A DNA stretch of 38,803 nucleotides from Microcaldota archaeon (GCA_021828295.1 JAKASF010000008.1:1-38803), one strand, 5' to 3'. Numbered from the stretch's first letter, positions 7,225 to 14,766 are shown. Numbers and translations are program-made. The notes: a model not told the origin generated them from the sequence alone.

Positions 7225-9588
7225 ATGCCTAATAATAGGGGTGCGCGTAGGGCGGGAAGAGCAAGGGGTAGCAGCAAAAAGGCGCAATCCGCGCTCGAGT
7301 ACCTGCTTACGTACAGCTGGGCGATACTCCTCGTTGCGATTGTAGTTGCAGTCCTCTACCTCTTCGTCTTCGCTCCTTCTAACATCACTCCTACCACATG
7401 CGTCTTCACCGGAGGCACCTACTGCCAGGACATAGTCTTCGGCTCCAACACGGCGCAGACCAGCATGGCGATGTTCCTCACCAACACCCAATCATATGCG
7501 ATCGCGTACCCGCAGGTAACGCTCAACTACAGCGGCACAAGCACAACGGCCTCGTGCTCGCCTAACCTTGTTCTCGAGGGCGGGGCGATAATCTGCAACG
7601 TCAACGTGCCCATAGCCGCCATTGCCCTGGGCTCTCTCGTATCGGGCAAGCTGGTGCTCAGCGCCATACCCTGCCCAGGCGCAGACCTCAGCACATGCTC
7701 CTCGTCATCGAGGCAGTCGTACACAGGAACGTTCAACACGCACGTCTCACCTCTCCTCTCGTCTACGCCTTCCTCTATAGCGGTCACGGTCGGCAACGCA
7801 ACCCAGGCCGCTAACGGGGACCTCGACCCGGTCAACGCCACCGTGCTCCTGCTCGGCAACCCCGCCCAGGGCGCTACCGTTTCGTTCACCCAGTCGAACA
7901 GCTTCGCCACACTCGGGCCCAGCCCCACCAGCACCGACAGCGCCGGAGTGGCGCACGCGCACATCTCAAGCACGCAGACAGGCTACACGCTCATAACAGC
8001 AAACTTCATAGACGACTCCAACACAGTCCTCGTCCAGTTCTACACACCTGCATCGGCCTCGGTCAGCATCTCCCCAAGCATGAAAAGCACCGTCTGCTCA
8101 GGCAACGGCGGCACGCAGGTGCTTACCATAGACGGCTCGAGCTACACATGCTCGCAGCTCCCGGTGAACCTCAACTACAACCAGAACACGCAGCACAGCT
8201 ACACGTGCATCAGCCCCGTCTACGGAGGAACCGGCACGCAGTACGCAGCTACAGGAGCCAGCGGCTGCGGCGCGTCAGGCGGGGCCAGCGGCACCTTCAC
8301 CGTAGGAGCCTCGGGAACGAGCTGCAACCTGTACTGCAGCTACCAGACCCAGTACTATCTCACCAACCAGGCGAGCCCCAGCGCGGGCGGCAGCGTATCG
8401 CCTTCGAGCCAGTGGTACAACTCAGGCACCCAGGTCTCGATCAGCGAGACGCCCAATGCCGGTTACACGTTCACGGGCTGGACAGGCAGCGGCTCCGGCA
8501 GCTACACCGGCTCGTCTTCAAGCAACACGGTAACGATGAACGGCCCGATAACGCAGACGGCAGACTACCAGTCGCTGATTAGCTCTTCCACAACGCTTCT
8601 CTCCACGACCACGCAGTCTTCTTCTTCCACCACCCAGTCCACCTCCATCAGCTCCACCACCACCTACCAGTCCTCCACCACGACGCCCACCACCTACCAG
8701 TCCTCCACCACCGTCAGCCCCACCACCACTATATTTACACCATCCTGCAATACGTGCTACGCAACCACCAATCCCGGCTGCCCTGGCGGTTGCCCATATC
8801 CTTACTACTTCAGCGACGCCTCCTGCGGTGCGCTCTGCCCCGGAAACGTTTGCAGCGGCGGCTATTCCAGCTTCGAGTGCGGCACAACTCCGTACGGCTC
8901 CACCTCCATCAGCTCCACCACCACCATTACGCAAACCTGCAATGGCTCGTACTGCTGCTCAACCGGCACTACAGCGTGCGGCAACACATACTCCTGTCCC
9001 GCCGGCTGGTCGTGCACCGGAGCATGCCAGTGGAAGATCTATGTCGACCCGCTCTCTGGAATATGTGCGGTCGAAGCCTGCGGCGGCGTCTCGAACGGGG
9101 CTACTTATCTGTGCCAACCCGAGAGCAGCACCACCACCTACCAGTCCTCCACCACCGTCGGGTCCACCACCACCGTCTGCGATTCCTCGTTTGCGGGGGC
9201 AACGCCGGTATTGATGGCTGACGGTCAGTACAAAAACATAGAATCGATAAAGCCCGGGGACGCTGTGATGTCTTACGACTTTAAAAGCGGCACGCTTGTG
9301 CCAAACATAGTGGTGCAGGTAGTGAACTTCACCGGAAAGCACGTGTACCTGATAAACGGGGCACTGCAGACGGATGCCGGAGAGCTCTTCTACGTTCGAG
9401 GACAAGGCTGGGTGTCTGCAGCCAACCTTACCGTCGGGGACGGCATCACCGATCCGGTCTCAGGCGGCTACATCCTCGTATCTTCAATCAAAATGAGCGA
9501 CTCAAACACGACCTTCTATGATGCGCTCGGGACCATAAGCAACAACTTCGTTGCCGCAGGCTACCTGAGCGACTTTTGCACTTCGTGA
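7225..9588 (+). CDS. Pilin-like surface protein with C-terminal Hint domain
   Basis: A 787-residue secreted or surface protein. Residues 1-45 form a class III signal: a basic leader, cleavage expected at KKA|QSALE (20/21), then a hydrophobic helix. Residues about 173-272 resemble a bacterial Ig-like/Big-1 domain (PVNATVLLLGNPAQGATVSF, then DSAGVAHAHI). Residues about 280-376 are Cys-containing and unassigned. Residues 377-449 look like an InlB B-type/Bacterial_2 repeat (GGSVSPSS, AGYTFTGWTG). Ser/Thr-rich linkers (STTTYQSST, three copies) separate Cys-rich modules at about 505-632. Residues 652-787 read as a Hint domain: CDSSFAGATPVLMADG, IKPGDAVMSYD, WVSAANLTVGD and a terminal NNFVAAGYLSDFC. 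The intein TxxH histidine and terminal HN are replaced, so activity is doubtful. It is likely cotranscribed with the next gene. The architecture is unusual. Confidence 0.82.
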   Translation: MPNNRGARRAGRARGSSKKAQSALEYLLTYSWAILLVAIVVAVLYLFVFAPSNITPTTCVFTGGTYCQDIVFGSNTAQTSMAMFLTNTQSYAIAYPQVTLNYSGTSTTASCSPNLVLEGGAIICNVNVPIAAIALGSLVSGKLVLSAIPCPGADLSTCSSSSRQSYTGTFNTHVSPLLSSTPSSIAVTVGNATQAANGDLDPVNATVLLLGNPAQGATVSFTQSNSFATLGPSPTSTDSAGVAHAHISSTQTGYTLITANFIDDSNTVLVQFYTPASASVSISPSMKSTVCSGNGGTQVLTIDGSSYTCSQLPVNLNYNQNTQHSYTCISPVYGGTGTQYAATGASGCGASGGASGTFTVGASGTSCNLYCSYQTQYYLTNQASPSAGGSVSPSSQWYNSGTQVSISETPNAGYTFTGWTGSGSGSYTGSSSSNTVTMNGPITQTADYQSLISSSTTLLSTTTQSSSSTTQSTSISSTTTYQSSTTTPTTYQSSTTVSPTTTIFTPSCNTCYATTNPGCPGGCPYPYYFSDASCGALCPGNVCSGGYSSFECGTTPYGSTSISSTTTITQTCNGSYCCSTGTTACGNTYSCPAGWSCTGACQWKIYVDPLSGICAVEACGGVSNGATYLCQPESSTTTYQSSTTVGSTTTVCDSSFAGATPVLMADGQYKNIESIKPGDAVMSYDFKSGTLVPNIVVQVVNFTGKHVYLINGALQTDAGELFYVRGQGWVSAANLTVGDGITDPVSGGYILVSSIKMSDSNTTFYDALGTISNNFVAAGYLSDFCTS
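8581..9177 (+). repeat. Ser/Thr linker-encoding repeats
   Basis: Recurring units within the adhesin gene. CACCTACCAGTCCTCCACCA occurs at 8661, 8691 and 9135, and TCCACCTCCATCAGCTCCACC occurs near 8639 and 8899. They encode STTTYQSST/TSISSTTT linkers between Cys-rich modules. The near-identical DNA, beyond what the protein requires, suggests recent slippage or recombination. Confidence 0.75.
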
Positions 9589-9594
9589 TTCCAG

Positions 9595-10413
9595 ATGGAT
9601 TCCGAGTCATCAACGCCAACACAGCCAACGGCTGAAAATGTAGAGACTCCGAGCTTCGGAACAGGTCCGCAGGAAGTCTCTACCGGCAACTCAGCTACTA
9701 GGAGAAAGGTAGCGATGATCTTCATAGTCATGATTGCGATTGCAGCGGTAGCATACTATCTTCTTGCATATAGCGGCCGTGGGGTCCCTGTCTCTACCAC
9801 CTCTTCCGCCAGCACTTCCGCCACCACGTCAATCCAGGTCAGACTTCTTTCACAAAACGCGGTCAATAACTCGCTGCTCGGTTTCTCGCAGCTCGGCCTT
9901 CCAAACGCCTATGGCAGTTACTCCAGCACCCAAGCATCAAATGCGACCACATGCGGGTCTACAATCTCTGCAGTCTACCGCCTGTACGCCCTGCCGGCCA
10001 CCCTGAACGCCACAAACTATTCCATGCTCAACCAATCGCTGCCCTTCGTGGTTTACGAGAATGCGCTCACTTTCGCTTACGCTTTCCCTGCGGCGAAGGC
10101 GCCACAGTCCTGCACCAATATCGAAGGCGTCAGCGGCTTCGCGCAGAGCAACTCGACGCTTAACGTAAGCAACGCGGTCGGCACCGCGGCCTCGCTCATA
10201 GAGCTGGACAACTTCAGCGCGGCGGGGCTGAACGCGACCCATACGCTATACACAGGCCCCATGCCCCATCTCAGCTGGTACGAGGTGGATTTCGCATATC
10301 GAAACGTGCTCGTCTACATCGGCATTTGGGGTTTCACCGGCCACATGGACACAGGCAAACTACTGAATTACTCTAAGGCAGTATACTCAAACCTGCTGGC
10401 TTCATCTTCGTGA
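9595..10413 (+). CDS. Membrane-anchored sequon-rich surface protein, paralogue A
   Basis: A 272-residue protein of unknown family. A cytoplasmic, Ser/Thr/Pro-rich N-terminus of about 36 residues precedes one TM helix (about 38-58, RRKVAMIFIVMIAIAAVAYYLL). A Ser/Thr linker and an extracellular domain follow. The domain has ten NxS/T sequons and two Cys, TTCGS and PQSCTN, both matched in paralogue B. The shared core is LPATLNATNYS through ASLIELDNFSAAGLNATH to PHLSWYEVxFxYRNVLV. It begins 6 nt after the Hint-protein stop, so it is probably cotranslated with it and may be a partner. No catalytic motif is visible. N-glycosylation is inferred from sequon density and nearby glycan genes. Confidence 0.8.
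   Translation: MDSESSTPTQPTAENVETPSFGTGPQEVSTGNSATRRKVAMIFIVMIAIAAVAYYLLAYSGRGVPVSTTSSASTSATTSIQVRLLSQNAVNNSLLGFSQLGLPNAYGSYSSTQASNATTCGSTISAVYRLYALPATLNATNYSMLNQSLPFVVYENALTFAYAFPAAKAPQSCTNIEGVSGFAQSNSTLNVSNAVGTAASLIELDNFSAAGLNATHTLYTGPMPHLSWYEVDFAYRNVLVYIGIWGFTGHMDTGKLLNYSKAVYSNLLASSS
10188..10241 (+). repeat. 54-nt perfect repeat, copy 1
   Basis: Identical to 11618-11671 (begins GGCCTCGCTCATAGAGCTGG, ends AACGCGACCCA). It sits inside paralogue A and encodes ASLIELDNFSAAGLNATH. Synonymous sites are also identical, unlike the flanking sequence. Confidence 0.9.
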
Positions 10414-10435
10414 TTTCCTGCGCGCCCACAAATCG

Positions 10436-10444
10436 TTTATAAAA
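10436..10444 (+). promoter_or_regulatory. TATA-like element TTTATAAAA
   Basis: A good TATA-box match, but only 10-18 nt before the annotated TTG start of the next ORF. A transcript from it would begin inside that ORF. It may be fortuitous, or it may mean the start codon is misplaced. Confidence 0.35.
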
Positions 10445-10453
10445 CGTTACTCT

Positions 10454-11014
10454 TTGCTGTTTGTCGGTATTGCGACCCTTGCCATAGCCACGGCCATGTT
10501 GGTCAGCATCCACCTCCCGCCCGCTTCTCTTTACTTCAATCGGGCACTTGTGAACAGCACCTTCGGCGGCGCTTATTCCATAGAGAGCTACAACTGCACT
10601 TCCTCCAGGTACCTGTCCGAGACAGGCATCAGCAAGCTCTGTACAGAGTCGCTAAAAGCCACAAACGCTTCCAACTTATCAGAGCCGGTTTCTTTCATAA
10701 TCGCCTTGTACCTTTTCAACAGTTCGCAGTCGGCAGCCGGGTTTGTCCAGAGGATACCGTTTAACCTAAACTCCACCCCCTGGCCTTCCGCTGTCAAAAT
10801 AGAAAGCGGGAACCTGAGCTCAGAAGGCGCAAGCGTATTCTACTCCAGGGAGCTGCTGCGCTCGGCGCAAGACTACGTAATCACCACCGTATTCATAGAA
10901 AACAGAAGCGTTCTTTTCAGTGTGACAGCCGAAGGTCTAGCAACAACGGTCAGCAACTCAACGCTTGAAAACTATACAATCAGGCTTTCAGACGCGCTAA
11001 TGAGCTCAGGATGA
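10454..11014 (+). CDS. Membrane-anchored sequon-rich protein, start uncertain
   Basis: A 186-residue ORF of unknown family. An N-terminal hydrophobic helix (LLFVGIATLAIATAMLVSIHL) is followed by an extracellular domain with ten NxS/T sequons and two Cys near residues 47 and 62. It is not an obvious paralogue of its two neighbours but has the same build: anchor plus glycosylatable ectodomain. The only usable start is TTG. Upstream the frame stays open back to 10367, giving the basic stretch RAHKSFIKRYS before the helix, but with no ATG, GTG or TTG. The next ATG (10496) would remove most of the helix. It may therefore use a weak start, or be a remnant whose real start has been lost. Confidence 0.65.
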   Translation: MLFVGIATLAIATAMLVSIHLPPASLYFNRALVNSTFGGAYSIESYNCTSSRYLSETGISKLCTESLKATNASNLSEPVSFIIALYLFNSSQSAAGFVQRIPFNLNSTPWPSAVKIESGNLSSEGASVFYSRELLRSAQDYVITTVFIENRSVLFSVTAEGLATTVSNSTLENYTIRLSDALMSSG

Positions 11015-11070
11015 GCCACAGGTGACCTTTCTGGCCGATGCGCTTCGGCAAGGCACGCATGCGTAAGCTC

Positions 11071-11080
11071 TATAAACTTT
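11071..11080 (+). promoter_or_regulatory. TATA promoter of paralogue B
   Basis: TATAAACTTT, 38-47 nt before the ATG of the 240-residue protein, predicts a leader of roughly 15-20 nt. An in-frame TGA immediately before the ATG fixes that start. Confidence 0.5.
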
Positions 11081-11117
11081 AAGAGTGCGAATCTGAAGGT
11101 ATGCGATCGTAGATTGA

Positions 11118-11840
11118 ATGAAAAGAAAAACGAAAGGAAAAGCAGACGCATCAGTCATCATAGCCGTTTTAGCCATTCTGGTAGCGGTAGCGGCATATGG
11201 CATTTACTCGCACGGCATTGCGGTTCCCGTATACGCGTCTACCAGTTCGACGCCCCCCGCGCAATCCGGGCTGCTTTCGCAGAGTTTCACCAACACTTCG
11301 CTGCTCAGCTCTCCCATGCAGTTCGGTCTTCCAAGCACGTTCTACGTCCGCTCCGGCCCGAACACCACGTATGTCTCGCCGTGTGGCCAAATATCGCTGG
11401 AGGTATATCACCAGTATCAACTGCCAGCTACTCTAAACGCCACAAACTACTCGAAGCTCAACGAATCAACTCCTATTTTCTTCTACGATCTGGAATTCAC
11501 TTTCAACAAGGTATTCGACAGCACGACCCCTCCAGAATCCTGCACTTACATCGAGGACGTCGGAAACTATGCGCAGAGGAGCTCAACGACCGACGTAAGC
11601 GGTCAGATCGGCACGAGGGCCTCGCTCATAGAGCTGGACAACTTCAGCGCGGCGGGGCTGAACGCGACCCACGTCCCGTACACCGGCCCGACCCCGCACC
11701 TGAGCTGGTACGAGGTAGAATTTACATACAGGAACGTTTTGGTAGTTTGCGGCGAATGGAGCTTCACGGGACAGATGAACCCAGCTGTGCTGGTAAACTG
11801 CTCTAGAAGGATATATGCCAACCTGCTTGCAGCCCCGTGA
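11118..11840 (+). CDS. Membrane-anchored sequon-rich surface protein, paralogue B
   Basis: A 240-residue protein homologous to the product at 9595-10413. The basic N-terminus MKRKTKGK is followed by a TM helix (about 11-30) and an ectodomain with eight sequons and four Cys. Two Cys (SPCGQ, ESCTY) align with paralogue A, and two (VVCGEW, VNCSRR) are extra and could form an additional disulfide. The long N-terminal tail of paralogue A is missing. The core ASLIELDNFSAAGLNATH is identical in both proteins, and 54 nt of DNA there are identical although the rest has diverged widely. The start is fixed by an upstream in-frame stop. It converges on amrS. Confidence 0.8.
   Translation: MKRKTKGKADASVIIAVLAILVAVAAYGIYSHGIAVPVYASTSSTPPAQSGLLSQSFTNTSLLSSPMQFGLPSTFYVRSGPNTTYVSPCGQISLEVYHQYQLPATLNATNYSKLNESTPIFFYDLEFTFNKVFDSTTPPESCTYIEDVGNYAQRSSTTDVSGQIGTRASLIELDNFSAAGLNATHVPYTGPTPHLSWYEVEFTYRNVLVVCGEWSFTGQMNPAVLVNCSRRIYANLLAAP
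11618..11671 (+). repeat. 54-nt perfect repeat, copy 2
   Basis: Second copy of the repeat at 10188-10241, in the same frame within paralogue B. It suggests recent gene conversion between tandem paralogues, or constraint on the nucleotide sequence itself. Confidence 0.9.
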
Positions 11841-11878
11841 GTTCCTGCGCGCAGCAAAAATCAACCGGGCCTCTGGAA

Positions 11879-12934
11879 CTAGTACAGGGCTGTCATCTCC
11901 CTGTGCCTGAAGCGCTTTGGCCTCCTGCCCAACATGAATACCCTGTGGCCGCAGTTCGCGCACCGCATATCTTCTGTGAGGCTCCACTGCTCTATGTCGA
12001 AACCAAACCTGTCGATTACGACTCTGCCGCACCCAGAGCAGTAGGTGTCCTCGTAAGGGTTGCCCGGCGCGTTGCCCACATAGACATAATTCAAGCCGTT
12101 TTTCTTAGCTGTGTCGTAGTGCGCCTTCAGCGTTTCATAGGGGGTTTCGGGAAAGTCGAGCATCTTGTAGTCAGGATGGAAGCGGGTGAACTGTATTGGC
12201 GTGTCTGGCCCAAGATTAGCGGCGACCCACCCGGTCAGATCGTCGCAAGCTTCGAGCGAATCGCCAGCCCTTGGTACGATCAGATCTGTAAGCTCAAGGT
12301 GGATGCCCGCTTTCCTTATTTGGAGCATCGCCTCCTTTATCGGCTCGTCAGACACCACAGCCTCGTATTTGTTTGCAAACTTCATCTCCCCGCTGCCCTT
12401 GTAATTGACCACCGCCGCGTCTATCAGCCCCTTCATCGCCCTGACCGTCTCGCTCGTCATGTAGCCGTTGGTCACCCAGAGGTTCTTCAGTCCCTTCTTG
12501 TGCGCCAGCCTTGCTATATCGAGCGCGTACTCTGCGAATATGGTGGGCTCGTTGTACGTATAGGCTATGCTCTGCGTGTTGTACGCAATAGCCATGTCGA
12601 CCACATCCTCAGGGCCCATCTCCTTGCCCTTTATCTCCCTCTCCTTGCTTATGTTGTGGTTCTGGCAGAAGAGGCAGCCCCAGTTGCACGAGCTCGTGCC
12701 TATGCCGAAGGCGTACGTGCCCGGCATGAAGTGGTTGAACGGCTTCTTCTCTATTGGGTCCACTTGCAGCGCCTCGACCAGGCCGTAGTTGGCGAGGTAG
12801 AGCCTGCCGCCCCTGTTCTGCCTTACGAAGCAGAAGCCGCGAGATCCGTCTGGTATCTTGCAGAGCCTGGCGCACGCCGTGCACTCGACCCTGTTGTCCC
12901 TCAGCTTCCTGTATAGCAGCGCCTCCTTCTCCAT
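11879..12934 (-). CDS. amrS: AmmeMemoRadiSam system radical SAM enzyme
   Basis: A 351-residue radical SAM protein related to pyruvate formate-lyase activating enzymes. The [4Fe-4S] motif is CNWGCLFC (C83, C87, C90; CxxxCxxC). An N-terminal Cys cluster (C18, C21, C25, C35) precedes it, and a C-terminal zinc-ribbon-like pair (CSGCG and CANCG) is present. The stretch AYTYNEPTIFAEY with LWVTNGY is typical of AmrS. The family usually co-occurs with Memo and AMMECR1, a set of unsettled function thought to modify a molecule through radical chemistry. The Memo member is in this window 22 kb away; AMMECR1 is not seen. A TATA-like GTTAAATAC lies 21-32 nt before the ATG, pointing to a leaderless mRNA. 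Confidence 0.9.
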   Translation of the reverse strand: MEKEALLYRKLRDNRVECTACARLCKIPDGSRGFCFVRQNRGGRLYLANYGLVEALQVDPIEKKPFNHFMPGTYAFGIGTSSCNWGCLFCQNHNISKEREIKGKEMGPEDVVDMAIAYNTQSIAYTYNEPTIFAEYALDIARLAHKKGLKNLWVTNGYMTSETVRAMKGLIDAAVVNYKGSGEMKFANKYEAVVSDEPIKEAMLQIRKAGIHLELTDLIVPRAGDSLEACDDLTGWVAANLGPDTPIQFTRFHPDYKMLDFPETPYETLKAHYDTAKKNGLNYVYVGNAPGNPYEDTYCSGCGRVVIDRFGFDIEQWSLTEDMRCANCGHRVFMLGRRPKRFRHREMTALY

Positions 12935-13000
12935 GATAACTCAATGCCTTCCGAAGTATTTAACGCTATCTGCGGGCCGTGTGCGCCTTCGCGAAGAGTG

Positions 13001-13010
13001 TTTTTATAAG
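13001..13010 (+). promoter_or_regulatory. TATA promoter of the GT-C protein gene
   Basis: TTTTTATAAG is centred about 26 nt before the ATG at 13031, implying a leaderless transcript and supporting that start over the internal ATG at 13085. A CTTCGCGAAG palindrome lies just upstream. Confidence 0.6.
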
Positions 13011-13030
13011 TTTGATTATTAGGTAGCTGC

Positions 13031-14746
13031 ATGATTGGAAGCGGAAATAGGGGCAAGGGAGCTCCGGCATCTACTGAAGGACGCATGCGCACGCTGCCTT
13101 ACCTTCTGCTCGCTCTCCTTCTGGTCTTCGATTTTGCCTATGCTGTTTTCTTTGCCAGCGGCCCGACGAACCTGAGCGAGGATGATGCATATGCGGACCT
13201 GGCGCTGATGACGGTGCACGGTCAGCTCAACCCAGTCTCCCTTGACTCCGTGCGTGTGCTAGAGTATGTGCCCATCGCCGCGTTTTTCAGCGTCTTTGGC
13301 ACAAATACGCTGGCAGGCAATGCATGGAACATAGTCCTATTCGTGGGAAGCGTGCTTGTCGCATTCCTTATCGGCAGGGAGCTTTACGGGGAGAGGTGCG
13401 GCCTATTATCTGCCCTGTTTCTGAGTTTTTTTGTCCCCGCTGTCAACGGCGCCATAAGGCTCGAGATAAACGAGTCTGTGATGTTCTTCACCGCGCTTGC
13501 AGTTCTCGCCCTCCTGTATGGCCACAACAGGAAGTCGAGAAGATGGATGTTTGCCTCCGGATTCCTGCTCGTCGCGTCGTCGCTCACCATACCCATCGTT
13601 CTCGGCGTGATCCTGTTTGCTGCTGTATACGCTCTCGTCGAGCTCGCCAGGAGGAAGTCAACTCTGGAACTGACAGCGTATCTGGCTGCAGGGGCCCTGT
13701 CCGCGTCCGTGGCTGTGCTCGCGCTTAGCGCTGCGGCTTTTGGAGACCCGCTTGCGCTGGCGCACCTGAATGGTGCATATTACTCAAACCTCACCATGGC
13801 ATCTACCGAATTCGGGGTCATAGGAGCGCCGTTCGCATACACGAACGGCTCTACCAGCAACCTCGTCTACTATATGTCATTCTACCCCGAACAGCTGTTT
13901 GGCTACGGCACCCTGACGAACCTTGCAAGCTACGTGAGCACGGGCCAGAACAACCTCTCCGCACTGGCGCAGATACTTGCGAACACGGGCCTTCCTGCAG
14001 GATATTACTTCTACGCCGCGGTTGCCGGTCTTGCATGCCTGCTTGTCAAGCGTGAACGGCGCATCTATTTCCCGGCCCTATGGCTCATCGTAGGCCTCGC
14101 CTTCCTTCAGTTCGCGCCGCAGGGGCTCTCAATTTCTCCATTCAGATGGATACTGATATTCAGGGACGTAAGGTACCTGTCGCTCGTGGCGGTGCCCGTC
14201 TGCGTGCTAATAGCCATGGCGCTCTCGAGGTTTTCGGGCATCGAGAAACGCAGCGCAAGAGATGGCGCGCCAAAAGAACGTATTGTTTCTTCGGATCGGC
14301 TGCCCAGAGCAGCAATCACGGTCTTGGCTCTTCTCTTCCTCCTGCTCACCTCGCTTTCGATAAACCTGCAGTGGTCCAGCCTGATAAACGCCGAGTACTA
14401 TAGCCTGCATTCCATAGCCGCAGGGTTTGCTGGCACGAACGTCAGCACAAACGTGTATTACCCTTCTGGCGATTACCCGCGCATGATTCTCTATACCGGA
14501 GGCAACAGGTTTCTCAACCTGCAGATGTTCGACGGAATAAGCAACTGCAGCAAGTTCGCCTCAGGCAGTTACCTCATAATCCCAAACGTCTCTGCGGGTT
14601 TCTCCCCTCCGTGGCCCTACGTGGCAAACACCACCGAGTACTGCCCCGGAGCCGTCCTGCTATCGGCCCCCTACGACTCCTCCGCTCCTCCGCAGTTCCA
14701 GCATCAGGTAGCCGAGTACGCCCAACGCCTGTACTTCATCCCCTAA
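13031..14746 (+). CDS. GT-C-fold membrane glycosyltransferase (PMT/ArnT-like)
   Basis: A 571-residue polytopic protein. A cytoplasmic N-terminus of about 19 residues precedes TM1. The first extracytoplasmic loop carries the acidic pair SEDDAYADL (D51, D52), the position of the catalytic or metal-binding acid in GT-C enzymes that use lipid-linked sugars. About eleven to twelve TM helices follow, with an RLEINESVMF segment after TM3-4. A soluble C-terminal domain with sequons ends the protein. The likely reaction is sugar transfer from a polyprenyl-phosphate donor to a glycan, lipid or protein on the outer face. The acceptor is unknown. It sits between the surface-protein island and the sugar-nucleotide genes, which fits glycoprotein or glycolipid assembly. 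Confidence 0.8.
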   Translation: MIGSGNRGKGAPASTEGRMRTLPYLLLALLLVFDFAYAVFFASGPTNLSEDDAYADLALMTVHGQLNPVSLDSVRVLEYVPIAAFFSVFGTNTLAGNAWNIVLFVGSVLVAFLIGRELYGERCGLLSALFLSFFVPAVNGAIRLEINESVMFFTALAVLALLYGHNRKSRRWMFASGFLLVASSLTIPIVLGVILFAAVYALVELARRKSTLELTAYLAAGALSASVAVLALSAAAFGDPLALAHLNGAYYSNLTMASTEFGVIGAPFAYTNGSTSNLVYYMSFYPEQLFGYGTLTNLASYVSTGQNNLSALAQILANTGLPAGYYFYAAVAGLACLLVKRERRIYFPALWLIVGLAFLQFAPQGLSISPFRWILIFRDVRYLSLVAVPVCVLIAMALSRFSGIEKRSARDGAPKERIVSSDRLPRAAITVLALLFLLLTSLSINLQWSSLINAEYYSLHSIAAGFAGTNVSTNVYYPSGDYPRMILYTGGNRFLNLQMFDGISNCSKFASGSYLIIPNVSAGFSPPWPYVANTTEYCPGAVLLSAPYDSSAPPQFQHQVAEYAQRLYFIP

Positions 14747-14766
14747 AACCCATACCTGGAGCAGAC

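Noticed and set aside
8518-8934. Minus-strand ORF rich in GGGGADGGG
   Set aside because: Antisense image of the Ser/Thr repeat codons (TCC ACC ACC) in the adhesin gene. No promoter, and pure low complexity.
8639-9177. CRISPR-like spaced repeats
   Set aside because: Repeat copies lie in frame within one gene, encode STTT linkers and are unevenly spaced. No Cas gene is near.
11169-11436. ORFs on both strands over paralogue B
   Set aside because: Arg-rich translations of other frames. The true frame shows an N-terminal TM helix and sequons.
12987-12996. Palindrome CTTCGCGAAG between amrS and the GT-C gene
   Set aside because: Only 10 bp, with no second copy found in the adjacent promoters. 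It could be chance.
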